A DNA stretch of 64,000 bases from Mogibacterium sp. (GTDB lineage: Bacteria; Bacillota; Clostridia; Peptostreptococcales; Anaerovoracaceae): positions 34,014 to 98,013 of the forward strand of contig JAKSSP010000006.1 in the NCBI GenBank assembly GCA_024403035.1, read 5' to 3'. The notes beneath the pieces are model-generated. The model ran no database searches. It had not been told where the DNA came from and was given only the letters and a program-made list of their open reading frames with translations. The stretch's first letter is position 1. Each line of letters starts with the position of its first letter. Shown one piece after another: positions 14,973 through 24,321 of the stretch. A program made the translations under genes and the position numbers.

Positions 14973-16001
14973 ATGGAAAAGAAAAAAATACTCATTATTC
15001 ATACCGGCGGCACCATAGGCATGGTTCCCACGGAAAACGGTTTTGCTCCTAAGCAGGGAGTGCTTCTGGAGGAACTTAAGAACATCCGTGACCTCAGCTC
15101 TCCTGATATGCCCGTATGGGATCTCATAGAATTCGAGCCCCTTCTTGATTCGACCAATATCAGATATGAGCAATGGAATTCCATAGCTGACGCGATAGCC
15201 CTGTATTATGATAAATACGACGGATTTGTAGTGCTTCACGGGACCGACACTCTGGCCTACAGCGCTTCTGCCCTTTCATTCATGCTTGAGGGGCTGGACA
15301 AGCCTGTCGTTTTTACGGGAGCACAGATCCCGCTCTGCCAACTCAGGAGTGACGGGCGCGACAATCTGATCACTTCGATGATGATCGCGGCAGGCGGAGT
15401 CATTCGTGAAGTAAGCCTGTGCTTTGGAGACTCGATACTGCGCGGCAACCGCGCCATCAAGTACTCGGCTGACGGCATGATGGCCTTCACATCACCTAAC
15501 TTCAACAGGCTCGGTGATGCCGGGATCACGATCGAATATAACCATGCTTCGATAAACGAATATGAAAAGACCGGTCTGCATTCAGGCCCCCTTAATATCG
15601 TCAAGCTGAAAGAAAGCCGTATCGCCGTCATCAAGATCGTTCCTGGCATACAGTTTGACATATTTGAGCCTATAATGCTTGAATCGCTTGATGGACTCGT
15701 GCTTGAGACTTTCGGCAAAGGCAATATACCTGATTATGACACTGCTCTTTCGCATCTCATTTCGGAGGCCAGTAGATGCGGTACTATCGTCATGGTCTGC
15801 ACACAGTGTCCAGCGGGTACGGTGAGTCTCGGCACTTACAAGGCAGGTTCGGCTCTTGTGGAAGCAGGCGCAGTCAGTGGAGGCAACATGACCACCGAAG
15901 CTGTGATCACAAAGCTCACATACCTGCTAAGCAAAGGCCTGCCAAAGGAAGATATCCGGAGGCTCATGCAGACCGACCTGAGAGGCGAGCTTACAAAATA
16001 A
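14973..16001 (+). CDS. ansA: L-asparaginase, type I
   Basis: Hydrolyses L-asparagine to aspartate and ammonia in the cytoplasm. The 342-residue protein has both catalytic threonine motifs: IIHTGGTIGM at the N terminus and VLHGTDTLAYSASALSFML at about residue 88. GAQIPL and SDGRDNL follow, and the C-terminal domain contains TQCPAGTVSLGTY. There is no signal peptide, so it is the cytoplasmic type. The protein begins MEKKKILIIH; no ribosome site precedes the ATG, and the promoter is close enough for a leaderless message. Aspartate produced here could feed the aminotransferases and the decarboxylase cluster. Confidence 0.92.
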   Translation: MEKKKILIIHTGGTIGMVPTENGFAPKQGVLLEELKNIRDLSSPDMPVWDLIEFEPLLDSTNIRYEQWNSIADAIALYYDKYDGFVVLHGTDTLAYSASALSFMLEGLDKPVVFTGAQIPLCQLRSDGRDNLITSMMIAAGGVIREVSLCFGDSILRGNRAIKYSADGMMAFTSPNFNRLGDAGITIEYNHASINEYEKTGLHSGPLNIVKLKESRIAVIKIVPGIQFDIFEPIMLESLDGLVLETFGKGNIPDYDTALSHLISEASRCGTIVMVCTQCPAGTVSLGTYKAGSALVEAGAVSGGNMTTEAVITKLTYLLSKGLPKEDIRRLMQTDLRGELTK

Positions 16002-16013
16002 GGATATTTGCGC

Positions 16014-16050
16014 AACAAAAAGATTCCCGTCAAACGGGAATCTTTTTGTT
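16014..16050. terminator. Bidirectional terminator ansA/glpK
   Basis: A perfect 17-bp inverted repeat (core GATTCCCGT/ACGGGAATC with A/T flanks) and a CAA loop between the convergent genes. Confidence 0.92.
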
Positions 16051-16052
16051 TT

Positions 16053-17540
16053 CTATTCTTCACGGAACGCGATCGTTGCTTTGACCGCCCTGTGCCATCC
16101 GTTCAGTTTTTCGTTTCTCTCCTTTTCACCGAGAGAAGGCTTGAACGTCATTGCGATCTCCTTGCTTGCAACGATATCCGCAAGGCTGTCGTAATACCCT
16201 ACCGCAAGGCCTGCCAGATATGCCGCTCCGAGCGACGTGGATTCGATGGAAGCGTATCTCACGATATCCACATCCGAGATATCAGCCTGGAACTGCATCA
16301 GCAGGTTGTTCATTGCGGCGCCGCCGTCGACCTTGAGCGAGGTGATCTCCTTGCCGGTATCTGCTTTCATGGCTGCAAGGAGGTCTTCATTCTGGTAAAC
16401 CAGAGACTGGAGGGTCGCCCTTACGATATGCTCACGCGTGGTCCCCCTTGTGATACCGAACATGGATCCTCTTGCTTCAGGATCCCAGTAAGGAGCGCCC
16501 AGTCCCACAAAGGCCGGAACTACGAATACTCCGCCTGCATCAGGGACCTGATTGGCGAGTTCCTCAGACTCCGACGCATCACGGAAGAACCGCAGCTGGT
16601 CTCTCAGCCACTGAACAGCTGCTCCGCATACGAATACCGAACCCTCGAGAGCGTATGTGACCTTTCCGTCGAGGCCCCACGCGATGGTGGTGAGCAGTCC
16701 GTTCTTGGACATTACAGGCTTGTCTCCCGTATTAAGCAGCAGGAAGTTGCCCGTTCCGTATGTGCTCTTTACGTCTCCCTCATTGAAGCACGCTTCGCCA
16801 AAGAGAGCGGCCTGCTGGTCTCCGGCAGCTCCCGTGATAGGTATCGGTCCTCCGAATATCTCGTCGATGGTGTCGCCGTAGTATGATGAGCACTCCACCG
16901 GTTCAGGCAGCATGCACATCGGGATATTCAGGAGTCCGCAGAGCTCCTCGTCCCACTTCAGCGTATTGATGTCAAAAAGCATGGTCCTGCAGGCATTCGA
17001 GTAATCGGATACGTGTACCTTGCCGCCCGTCAGCTTCCAGATGAGCCAGCTTTCTATCGTTCCGAACAGCAGCTCGCCCTTCTCTGCCCTGGTTCTTATG
17101 CCCGGAACGTTCTCCAGTATCCAGGCCAGCTTTGTGCCGCTGAAGTAAGGGTCTGCGAGAAGTCCCGTCTTCTGCCTGATCATTTCTTCATGCGGTTTCA
17201 GCTTCGCGGCATAATCGGCCGTCCTGCGGCACTGCCATACTATGGCGTTGTATACAGGGATGCCCGTCTTCCTGTCCCATACTACGGTCGTCTCTCTCTG
17301 ATTTGTTATGCCAATGGCGGCGATATTCTTGTATGTCAGTCCCGCCTTGAGCAGCGCCTCCTGAGCGGTACCCATCTGGGAAGCCCATATCTCCATCGCG
17401 TCGTGTTCTACCCATCCTTCATGCGGAAATATCTGGGTGAACTCTCTCTGGACCACGGATATCATGTTGCCCGCTCTGTCGTAGATGATAGTTCTTGAGC
17501 TTGTAGTACCCTGATCGAGCGCCATTATGTATTTTTCCAT
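16053..17540 (-). CDS. glpK: Glycerol kinase
   Basis: Phosphorylates glycerol to sn-glycerol 3-phosphate with ATP. The 495-residue length is standard. FGGY-family motifs are plain: [16 protein letters not shown] at the N terminus, [14 protein letters not shown], the signature [16 protein letters not shown] and [19 protein letters not shown], and [13 protein letters not shown]. The ribosome site GGAAAGGACAG precedes the ATG. No glpF or glpD is adjacent, so uptake and oxidation genes must lie elsewhere. It follows hemW by 14 bases in the same direction, so the two may be co-transcribed. Confidence 0.95.
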   Translation of the reverse strand: MEKYIMALDQGTTSSRTIIYDRAGNMISVVQREFTQIFPHEGWVEHDAMEIWASQMGTAQEALLKAGLTYKNIAAIGITNQRETTVVWDRKTGIPVYNAIVWQCRRTADYAAKLKPHEEMIRQKTGLLADPYFSGTKLAWILENVPGIRTRAEKGELLFGTIESWLIWKLTGGKVHVSDYSNACRTMLFDINTLKWDEELCGLLNIPMCMLPEPVECSSYYGDTIDEIFGGPIPITGAAGDQQAALFGEACFNEGDVKSTYGTGNFLLLNTGDKPVMSKNGLLTTIAWGLDGKVTYALEGSVFVCGAAVQWLRDQLRFFRDASESEELANQVPDAGGVFVVPAFVGLGAPYWDPEARGSMFGITRGTTREHIVRATLQSLVYQNEDLLAAMKADTGKEITSLKVDGGAAMNNLLMQFQADISDVDIVRYASIESTSLGAAYLAGLAVGYYDSLADIVASKEIAMTFKPSLGEKERNEKLNGWHRAVKATIAFREE

Positions 17541-17554
17541 GCTTCTGTCCTTTC

Positions 17555-18775
17555 CTATACAAACAGTGACATTATTTGGTTGCTTATATCTATGCCCTGC
17601 TCAGTGAGCTTAAGGCCTTTGTCATCTATTATGAGAAGACCCCGCCTTACATAGTCTTCCGCCTCCTCCTTCGCTTCCGCGAATATGCGCCAGAACGCGG
17701 CCTTAGGATCCTCATGCATCGATCCTTCGGCGCATCTCATATAGGCGTCTAACGCTTCCTCGTAGCTGATGCCTTCTGAGCGCCTTAGTCCCGTGAACAC
17801 CGCTTCGCTTATGTTGTCGAAGCTGCTGTTCAGATGGTCTTCTTCAAGAGGTATTTCGATGCGGCCGCCTTCTTCAGGCAGCTTCGCGAATGCCTCTATG
17901 TATGCCTCTATATCCGATGTGTTCTTATACCTGCGTCCATCTGTGAAACCGCTCGCCCCAAGGCCGGCGCCTATGTAGTCGGACATGTCCCAGTAAAGGC
18001 TGTTATGGCGCGATCTGAATCCCGGCTTAGCGAAATTGCTTATCTCATAATGCTCATAGCCGGCTTCCCTCAGTACCCTGCAGATCTCATGGTATGTCCG
18101 TCTGTCTTCTTCATCCGGCACCTCAGTCAGCTCACCTGCCCCCGCCATGTCACCGAAAGGCGTTCCCTCTTCTATCTGCAGGCTGTAGCAGGATATATGT
18201 TCAGGATCCAGCCCGAGTATCCTTTCAAGATCGCTCAGGGCATCCTCAGTAGTCTCTCCCGGTATAGAAAACATGATATCGAGATTGACATTGTCAAAGC
18301 CTTTTCGCCTTATGAGCTCCATGTCTCTGACAACATTCTCTGCGGTGTGTATGCGGCCCATGTAATGCAGCCTGTCGTTGTCCATCGCCTGGACGCCCAT
18401 GGACAGCCTGTTGAAACCCATGAACCTGTATGCCTGCAGCTTGGCAAGCATGACGCCGTCCTTGCGCCCCAGAGTCGCCGGATTGGCCTCGATGGTTATC
18501 TCGGCGCCCTCCTTTACCCTGAACGACTTGCAGACGGCGTGCATTATGTCGCGCATCTGCGAAATGTCCAGCACTGACGGCGTTCCGCCTCCGACATATA
18601 CGGTGCCGATCTCAGGGTGTCCAAGCTGCTCTCCTCTGTATGTGATCTCGTTCACAAGAGCATCAGTGTATTCCTTCCGCGGCGAAGTCTCGGCGTCGAA
18701 AGACAGGAAAGCGCAGTAATTGCACTTCCTGACACAGAAAGGTATGTGAATATAAAGTCCTGTCTTTTTTGTCAC
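17555..18775 (-). CDS. hemW: Radical SAM heme chaperone HemW
   Basis: A 406-residue radical SAM protein related to HemN. The CxxxCxxC cluster motif is at Cys14, Cys18 and Cys21 ([10 protein letters not shown]). The [18 protein letters not shown] and [13 protein letters not shown] motifs identify the HemN/HemW group. The short N terminus before the cluster, lacking the extra Cys of HemN, points to HemW, a heme-transfer protein, rather than coproporphyrinogen dehydrogenase. The start codon is GTG at 18773-18775 and has no ribosome site; three GTAAAG palindromes occupy the region just upstream, after lepA. lepA-hemW order is common in Firmicutes. Confidence 0.88.
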   Translation of the reverse strand: MTKKTGLYIHIPFCVRKCNYCAFLSFDAETSPRKEYTDALVNEITYRGEQLGHPEIGTVYVGGGTPSVLDISQMRDIMHAVCKSFRVKEGAEITIEANPATLGRKDGVMLAKLQAYRFMGFNRLSMGVQAMDNDRLHYMGRIHTAENVVRDMELIRRKGFDNVNLDIMFSIPGETTEDALSDLERILGLDPEHISCYSLQIEEGTPFGDMAGAGELTEVPDEEDRRTYHEICRVLREAGYEHYEISNFAKPGFRSRHNSLYWDMSDYIGAGLGASGFTDGRRYKNTSDIEAYIEAFAKLPEEGGRIEIPLEEDHLNSSFDNISEAVFTGLRRSEGISYEEALDAYMRCAEGSMHEDPKAAFWRIFAEAKEEAEDYVRRGLLIIDDKGLKLTEQGIDISNQIMSLFV

Positions 18776-18786
18776 TATCAGTCGAT

Positions 18787-18806
18787 ATGTAAAATATCCT
18801 TTACAT
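18787..18806. repeat. GTAAAG palindrome, locus B copy 1
   Basis: ATGTAAAA-TATC-CTTTACAT with one arm mismatch. It lies 11 bases upstream of the hemW GTG start, where a ribosome site would be expected. Confidence 0.75.
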
Positions 18807-18821
18807 TATTGTGTTGTTAGT

Positions 18822-18841
18822 ATGTAAAGTAATCTTTACAT
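18822..18841. repeat. GTAAAG palindrome, locus B copy 2
   Basis: Perfect arms ATGTAAAG/CTTTACAT around TAAT. Confidence 0.8.
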
Positions 18842-18853
18842 ATCTGCATCAAA

Positions 18854-18873
18854 ACGTAAAGTGTTCTTTATAT
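18854..18873. repeat. GTAAAG palindrome, locus B copy 3
   Basis: Degenerate copy ACGTAAAG-TGTT-CTTTATAT, 10 bases before the lepA stop codon. Centre-to-centre spacing in this locus is about 35 and 32 bases. Confidence 0.65.
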
Positions 18874-18882
18874 ATTTAGTCT

Positions 18883-20691
18883 CTACTTTCCGTCATCAAG
18901 CTTGAGGACTTCTGTAAACGCCTCCTGCGGCACCGTTACCTGGCCGAACTGGCGCATCCTCTTCTTGCCTGCTTTCTGCTTTTCCAGAAGTTTCTTCTTT
19001 CTCGAGACGTCGCCTCCATAGCACTTGGCCAGAACGTCCTTGCGGTACGCCCTTACCGTCTCGCGGGCGATTATCTTCTGCCCTATTGCAGCCTGGATCG
19101 GCACCTCGAACTGATGCCTTGGGATTATATCCTTAAGCTTCTCGCAGATGCCTCTGCCCTTGGCCATGGCTTCCTCTTCAGGCACGATGGTAGACAGCGC
19201 GTCTATCTGCTCACGGTTAAGCAGTATGTCGAGCTTGACCAGCTTGGCCGGCTGATATCTCAAAAACTCGTAGTCGAGCGAGGCGTAGCCTCTGGTACGT
19301 GACTTGAGAGCGTCAAAGAAGTCGTAGATGACCTCGTTGAGCGGCATCTCGTAGTGCAGCTGTACCCTGGTCTTGGTCAGATATTCCATGTGGATCATCT
19401 TTCCGCGGCGGTTCTGGCACAGCGTCATGATGCTTCCGACGTAATCGTTCGGAGTCATGATATCCGCCTTTACTATAGGCTCCTCTATGCGGGATATGAG
19501 TATAGGGTCAGGCAGGTTCGACGGGTTCTGTATGTCGAGAACACTTCCGTCCTTCATCACTACCTTGTAGACTACCGAAGGCAGCGTCGTGATTATATCC
19601 AGGTCAAACTCTCTTGCGAGCCTTTCCGTGATGACATCCATGTGCAGGAGTCCAAGGAAACCGCATCTGAAGCCGTATCCCAGGGCTGCTGAGTTCTCAG
19701 GCTCGAAATTGAATGCCGCGTCGTTCACCTGCAGCTTCTCAAGAGCGTCTTTGACATTCTCATACTTCTCGCCCTCAGCCGGGAATATCCCGCAGTACAC
19801 CATGGACTGGGCTTTTTTATAGCCCTTGAGCGGCTCTTCTGCCGGATCCGATGCCAGAGTTATGGTATCACCTACGCGGGCATCAGCCACCTGCTTGATG
19901 CTTCCGCAGATATAGCCTACCTCACCTGCCTTCAGCTCATCCGAAGGCACGGTGCCCGGTATGCAGTAGCCTACCTCTGTGACTTCGTAGTTCTTGCCGG
20001 TGTTCATCATGCGTATAACGTCGCCCTTCCTGACCCTTCCGTCAAAGATGCGGGTATAGATGATGACGCCCTTGTAGCTGTCATAGTACGAATCGAATAT
20101 GAGAGCTTTCAGCTTGCCGTCCGGGTCGCCCTTAGGAGGAGGTATCACCTCGACAAGCTTCTCCAGCATCTCATCGATGCCCATGCCGGTCTTGGCGGAG
20201 ATCTCCGGCGCCTCAGAAGCGTCAAGGCCTATGATGTCCTCTATCTCTGCCCTCGCGTCTGCCGGACGGGCGGAATCAAGGTCCATCTTGTTAAGCACAG
20301 GCATTATCTCGAGGTCTTCATCGAGAGCCAGATATACGTTGCCAAGCGTCTGCGCCTCTACGCCCTGCGTTGCGTCAACGACAAGCACAGCCCCGTCGCA
20401 CGCGGCAAGCGATCGCGAGACCTCATAGTTGAAGTCCACATGTCCCGGTGTATCTATGAGGTTCAGGATGTACTCCTGCCCGTCCTTCGCCTGATACTTA
20501 AGACGTGTTGTCTGCAGCTTGATGGTGATGCCGCGCTCACGCTCTATGTCCATGTTGTCGAGGTACTGCTCCTTCATGTCGCGGGCCTCGACAAGGCCGG
20601 TCTTCTCTATCAGACGATCGGCAAGCGTCGACTTGCCGTGGTCTATGTGGGCTATTATGCTGAAATTTCTTATGTTATCCAGATAACTCAT
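18883..20691 (-). CDS. lepA: Elongation factor 4 (LepA)
   Basis: A ribosome-bound GTPase thought to act on stalled or misassembled ribosomes. The 602-residue length is exact for the family. G motifs are [14 protein letters not shown] (G1), RGITIK (G2), DTPGHVDF (G3), NKMDLDSA (G4) and SAKTG (G5). The LepA-specific C-terminal domain is intact ([25 protein letters not shown]). It lies downstream of rpsT, separated by the rpsT terminator, and upstream of hemW. Confidence 0.97.
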   Translation of the reverse strand: MSYLDNIRNFSIIAHIDHGKSTLADRLIEKTGLVEARDMKEQYLDNMDIERERGITIKLQTTRLKYQAKDGQEYILNLIDTPGHVDFNYEVSRSLAACDGAVLVVDATQGVEAQTLGNVYLALDEDLEIMPVLNKMDLDSARPADARAEIEDIIGLDASEAPEISAKTGMGIDEMLEKLVEVIPPPKGDPDGKLKALIFDSYYDSYKGVIIYTRIFDGRVRKGDVIRMMNTGKNYEVTEVGYCIPGTVPSDELKAGEVGYICGSIKQVADARVGDTITLASDPAEEPLKGYKKAQSMVYCGIFPAEGEKYENVKDALEKLQVNDAAFNFEPENSAALGYGFRCGFLGLLHMDVITERLAREFDLDIITTLPSVVYKVVMKDGSVLDIQNPSNLPDPILISRIEEPIVKADIMTPNDYVGSIMTLCQNRRGKMIHMEYLTKTRVQLHYEMPLNEVIYDFFDALKSRTRGYASLDYEFLRYQPAKLVKLDILLNREQIDALSTIVPEEEAMAKGRGICEKLKDIIPRHQFEVPIQAAIGQKIIARETVRAYRKDVLAKCYGGDVSRKKKLLEKQKAGKKRMRQFGQVTVPQEAFTEVLKLDDGK

Positions 20692-20790
20692 TTGCGTCTC
20701 TTTTCTTTAAGCTTTAACCAATTAATTATAAAGTAAAAGCGCCTTGCTTGTCAGTAATCGTTTTTGTTTATGACCTTTTTCTTCGCAAAG

Positions 20791-20817
20791 AAAAACAGCC
20801 GGGAGACACTCCGGCTG
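20791..20817 (-). terminator. Terminator of rpsT
   Basis: The stem CAGCCGG/CCGGCTG with an 8-base loop is followed by TTTTT on the minus strand. Confidence 0.85.
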
Positions 20818-20858
20818 AATGCGCATTTAACTTATACGCTGTGTGGGGACGGGTGAGA

Positions 20859-21128
20859 CTACTTTGCGCTAAGCGCGTTCAGTTTGCTCGCGAATCTGGA
20901 AATCTTTCTTGCGACAGTGTTCTTGTGGAATGTGCCCTTTGCAGCTGCCTGCATGAGCTTCTTCTCAACATGCTCGAAAGCCTTCTTGGCTTCATCCGCA
21001 TTACCGGATTCGATCGCAGCGAGGAATGCCTTTTCAGCTTCCTTGATGTGATTCTTTACTCTGATATTGCGTGCTGTCTTCTTGTCGATAACCTTGATTC
21101 TTTTCTTTGCGGATTTAATGTTTGCCAT
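20859..21128 (-). CDS. rpsT: 30S ribosomal protein S20
   Basis: An 89-residue basic protein that binds 16S rRNA early in 30S assembly. It begins MANIKSAKKRIKVIDKKTARN, typical of S20, and ends ASKLNALSAK. The ribosome site GTGGGGT is 6 bases before the ATG. It is followed by its own terminator, which separates it from lepA. Confidence 0.96.
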   Translation of the reverse strand: MANIKSAKKRIKVIDKKTARNIRVKNHIKEAEKAFLAAIESGNADEAKKAFEHVEKKLMQAAAKGTFHKNTVARKISRFASKLNALSAK

Positions 21129-21211
21129 TATTTTACCCCACTTTCAATTATTAATGCATTAATTCGCAACGGGTATTATATGAAATGCCGGCAATAAAAG
21201 CAAGAGAAAAA

Positions 21212-21967
21212 TCAGAATATTTCAATGGATACCGGGCAGTGGTCACTTCCGTAAATATCCGTGAGTATTTCCGCCTCTTTGAGGCAATCTCTGAGACGGT
21301 CGGAGATGATGAAATAGTCTATGCGCCACCCTGCATTTCTCTCTCTGGCCTTCATTCGGTATGACCACCAGGAGTATGTGACAGTTTCAGGATACATGTA
21401 GCGGAAGCTGTCCGTGAAGCCCGCGCCAAGAAGGTCCGTCATCTTGCCGCGCTCTTCATCGGAGAAACCCGCGTTTCCTCTGTTTGGACCCGGGTTCTTC
21501 AGGTCGATCTCGTTGTGAGCCACATTCAGATCACCGCAGTAGATCACCGGTTTTGTTTTGTCTAGCTCACGCATGTACTCTCTCATCGCGTCCTCGAATT
21601 CGCATCTGTAGCCTATGCGGGCAAGGCCGTCCTGAGCGTTAGGTGCATAGCAGCAGACCAGATAGAACTCAGGGTACTCAAGAGTGATCACCCTGCCCTC
21701 ATCGTCATGCTCGCCGTTGATGCCGTACGCGACAGAGAGCGGCTCGCCTGCAGACTTCTTCGCGAATATTGCGGTGCCTGAGTAGCCTTTTTTCTCCGCG
21801 TAGTTGTAGAACTCATAGTAGCCTTCCGGGTGGAAGTCCGCCTGACCCTCCTGCATCTTGGTCTCCTGCAGGCAGAAAAAGTCCGCGTCAAGACCGGCGA
21901 ATATATCTTCGAATCCTTTTTTGAGCACGGCCCTGAAGCCGTTGACGTTCCAGCTTACAAATCTCAT
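21212..21967 (-). CDS. xth: Exodeoxyribonuclease III
   Basis: A 251-residue apurinic/apyrimidinic endonuclease and 3'-5' exonuclease of the ExoIII family. Visible residues are Asn in RFVSWNVNGFRA, the metal-binding Glu in CLQETKM, the YCGDLNVAHNEIDLKNP active-site block, TYSWWSYR and the terminal GSDHCPVSIEI catalytic His. Gram-positive ExoA has the same length. The ribosome site AGAGGT precedes the ATG. It ends 83 bases before rpsT and starts 9 bases after the GH25 gene stop, so it is probably in an operon with that gene. Confidence 0.93.
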   Translation of the reverse strand: MRFVSWNVNGFRAVLKKGFEDIFAGLDADFFCLQETKMQEGQADFHPEGYYEFYNYAEKKGYSGTAIFAKKSAGEPLSVAYGINGEHDDEGRVITLEYPEFYLVCCYAPNAQDGLARIGYRCEFEDAMREYMRELDKTKPVIYCGDLNVAHNEIDLKNPGPNRGNAGFSDEERGKMTDLLGAGFTDSFRYMYPETVTYSWWSYRMKARERNAGWRIDYFIISDRLRDCLKEAEILTDIYGSDHCPVSIEIF

Positions 21968-21976
21968 GTTTACCTC

Positions 21977-23098
21977 TTATTCTATGGTGAATGCCTTGGT
22001 CGTCCAGTCTTTATACTTTCCGATGCCGTGCACTATCACGTATCCGGTGCCGCTCACGGTATTGCGGACATAAGATAATATGTAATCCTTTCCCGGATGC
22101 AGCTTTTTATCTCCGTTCATCACAACGGCTTTAGGCTTTGCCCTGTTGTTTCTCAGCTTGCAGCTTCCGGAGTCCATCAGTATCTCGCATTCGCCTATCG
22201 ATGTCTGATTCCTTTTGCCCGTGGCTCTGGTCTCATAGACCTTGCCCGGCTCTATGTACCAGACATCATGGTCTACAGGATCCTTGATGCCGTCTATGGC
22301 CGTTTCCTCAGAGCACTGCCAGAACAGATAGTCGCCCTTTACAGTGCATTCTCCGCCGTACTGCGCAGCCCAGATGGTAACATCGTCATCCAGTATGGAT
22401 GCATCCATGTAATTCGTGAGCATGTCATAGTTGGCATAGACCGCGGATTCGTAGCCGGCCTCCTCGACTCTCCTGCAGAATGCGATCACTATGTCATGAT
22501 AGAGCGATGCAGCAGGGAGGTCCCCGGCCTCGATGGCTTTCTCAAGCCTGCCTCCGTGATAGATCTCGTAGTCTATGACCAGCGGCATGTCTATATCGTA
22601 TTTCTTCACAAGATCGAGCAGGTAGTCGGCTTCCTCGATAGCTTCGTTCTCGTTCACAGCCTGCGAGAAGAAGTACGCGCCGGTCATGATGCCAGCGCGG
22701 TTCGCCTTCCTGATGTTTTCTCTGAACTCTTCATCCTCTTTGAGTTCGCCTGTCTCAGCCTTGCGGTATCCCGCGCGTATGAACACGAAATCCGCCTCGC
22801 TCGACTTGACTCTTTTCCAATTGATATCGTCCTGGAACTGCGACACGTCTATGCCATGTACCGCGACGCTGTTCTGGAATCGTATGGCATGCGTCAGTCC
22901 CTCATCAGAAAGATGGGTATGCGAAAAGCTGCCAAGATAGACAGCCAGTCTGATCACGCCTGCGATCACGATGCAGGCCGCGATGATGATGACTGCCAGT
23001 TTCAGCTTGCTGATACGCTTTGCCGGTTTCTTCTTTTCCTCAGTTGCCCGTGTCTGTTTGTCTTCAGTTAGGACCTTTTTTTCTTCTGTGTCAGCCAA
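21977..23098 (-). CDS. Membrane-anchored GH25 lysozyme
   Basis: A 373-residue cell-wall hydrolase. A charged cytoplasmic N terminus rich in Lys and Glu (1-30) and one membrane helix (about 31-52, LKLAVIIIAACIVIAGVIRL) anchor it. The GH25 muramidase domain (about 78-285) starts VHGIDVSQFQDDINWKRVK; the Asp of GIDVS and the Glu of VIDYEIYHGG are the expected catalytic pair. A C-terminal beta domain (about 300-373, ILSYVRNTVSGTGYVIVHGIGKY) may bind the wall. It sits between D-cysteine desulfhydrase and ExoIII in a co-directional run. It may act in wall turnover; no phage genes are nearby. Confidence 0.85.
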   Translation of the reverse strand: MADTEEKKVLTEDKQTRATEEKKKPAKRISKLKLAVIIIAACIVIAGVIRLAVYLGSFSHTHLSDEGLTHAIRFQNSVAVHGIDVSQFQDDINWKRVKSSEADFVFIRAGYRKAETGELKEDEEFRENIRKANRAGIMTGAYFFSQAVNENEAIEEADYLLDLVKKYDIDMPLVIDYEIYHGGRLEKAIEAGDLPAASLYHDIVIAFCRRVEEAGYESAVYANYDMLTNYMDASILDDDVTIWAAQYGGECTVKGDYLFWQCSEETAIDGIKDPVDHDVWYIEPGKVYETRATGKRNQTSIGECEILMDSGSCKLRNNRAKPKAVVMNGDKKLHPGKDYILSYVRNTVSGTGYVIVHGIGKYKDWTTKAFTIE

Positions 23099-23110
23099 AG
23101 CCGTGTTCTC

Positions 23111-24145
23111 CTACTCTTCTATATGCATGTAAGGCATGAGTTCGCGTTCGAACTCCACTCTGTGGTGCAGTGTGTAGATGCCCGGAAGTCCGCCCGTGTG
23201 CATGAATATCACGTTTGTGCCCTGCTTTATATCTCCCCTCTTGGCTCCGTCAACTACCGCCTCGAAAGTCTTTCCCGTGTAGCACGGATCGATTATGATG
23301 GCTTCCTTACGGGCCAGATAGTACATGACCTCTCTGACCTCTTCGACGGCGTTGTTGTACGCCCCATGGATGTACGATGTGCTTATGTCAAAGTCATCAG
23401 GGGAGACATTGAAGTCTCTGCCGTAGAACTCGCATATCCTTTTATAGTAATCACTCAGCGCCTCACGCAGAGCTGCTTCGTTGCCCTTCACATCAGCAGC
23501 ATTCTCAGAGTAAGGAAGCACGTTCACTCCCTTTACGCGCAGAGACGATCCGCATTCCTTCAGGCCTATCAGAAGGCCCATGTACGTTGACATGCTTCCG
23601 ACCGTTACGTAGATCTCAGCGTCGTCTATGCTCATCTCTCTTGCCTGGGCATCAAGCTCAGAAGCGCATTCAGCGTAGCCGAGGATACCCAGCTCGTTTG
23701 AACCGCCCATTGGCACATAGTACACTTTCTCTCCCTTGGCGGTGTATTCGTCTATGACCGCCTGTCTGCCGGTCTCCATGTCTTTTACAAAGTGCACGTT
23801 GCAGCCGAGCATGCCGTCCAGCAGCAGATTGGCGCTTATCTCGCCCGGATATGGATCTGCAGTCACTATGGCGCTCTTCATTCCGTATTTGGCTGCCACA
23901 GCGGCTGTCAGCCTGCCGTGGTTGGTCTGAGCACCGCCCTCGGTGATGAGCATCGTAGCACCCTTGTCCTGAGCGTCTTTCAGGAAGTATTCAAGCTTGC
24001 GCAGCTTGTTGCCTCCTGTCGCCAGATTCGTCAGGTCATCTCTTTTGCAGTAAATGTTTACGCCCAGATCTTCCGACACGTTTTTAAGATGCTCAAGCGG
24101 TGTCGGCAGATGCAGTATCTCTGTCTTTTCATGTCCGAACAGCAT
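23111..24145 (-). CDS. dcyD: D-cysteine desulfhydrase / ACC deaminase family
   Basis: A 344-residue fold-type II PLP enzyme that most likely splits D-cysteine to pyruvate, ammonia and sulfide. Motifs are LPTPLEHLKNVSEDLGVNIYCKRDDLT, the PLP Lys in GGNKLRKLEYFL (about residue 50), the phosphate-binding TVGSMSTYMGL and the C-terminal FMHTGGLPGIY. The family also holds 1-aminocyclopropane-1-carboxylate deaminases and L-cysteate lyases; I favour D-cysteine because of the TEGGAQTNHGR sequence. The ribosome site AAGGGGG is strong. It leads the GH25-ExoIII run. Confidence 0.82.
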   Translation of the reverse strand: MLFGHEKTEILHLPTPLEHLKNVSEDLGVNIYCKRDDLTNLATGGNKLRKLEYFLKDAQDKGATMLITEGGAQTNHGRLTAAVAAKYGMKSAIVTADPYPGEISANLLLDGMLGCNVHFVKDMETGRQAVIDEYTAKGEKVYYVPMGGSNELGILGYAECASELDAQAREMSIDDAEIYVTVGSMSTYMGLLIGLKECGSSLRVKGVNVLPYSENAADVKGNEAALREALSDYYKRICEFYGRDFNVSPDDFDISTSYIHGAYNNAVEEVREVMYYLARKEAIIIDPCYTGKTFEAVVDGAKRGDIKQGTNVIFMHTGGLPGIYTLHHRVEFERELMPYMHIEE

Positions 24146-24228
24146 GGTTCCCCCTTTTTTTGGTCAGTCAGGAATATTAGATACCTCATTGTAGCATAAC
24201 GGACTGCGGCGGTCGAAATAAAAACACT

Positions 24229-24253
24229 CACATACAAAGGTATGTGCTAAAAT
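24229..24253 (+). promoter_or_regulatory. Extended -10 promoter with palindrome
   Basis: CACATAC-AAAG-GTATGTG (24229-24246) directly abuts an extended -10, TGCTAAAAT (24245-24253). The -35 is poor, so an activator or repressor binding the palindrome is plausible. Confidence 0.5.
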
Positions 24254-24321
24254 AGAGACAAAAGAAGGAATACCTTCGGCACTGAAAGTGTAAAAGATAA
24301 ATCAGATAAAGGAGAATCGCT

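Noticed and set aside
22097-23071. 324-codon frame antisense to the GH25 gene
   Set aside because: The sense frame has a membrane anchor and catalytic motifs; the antisense frame has none.
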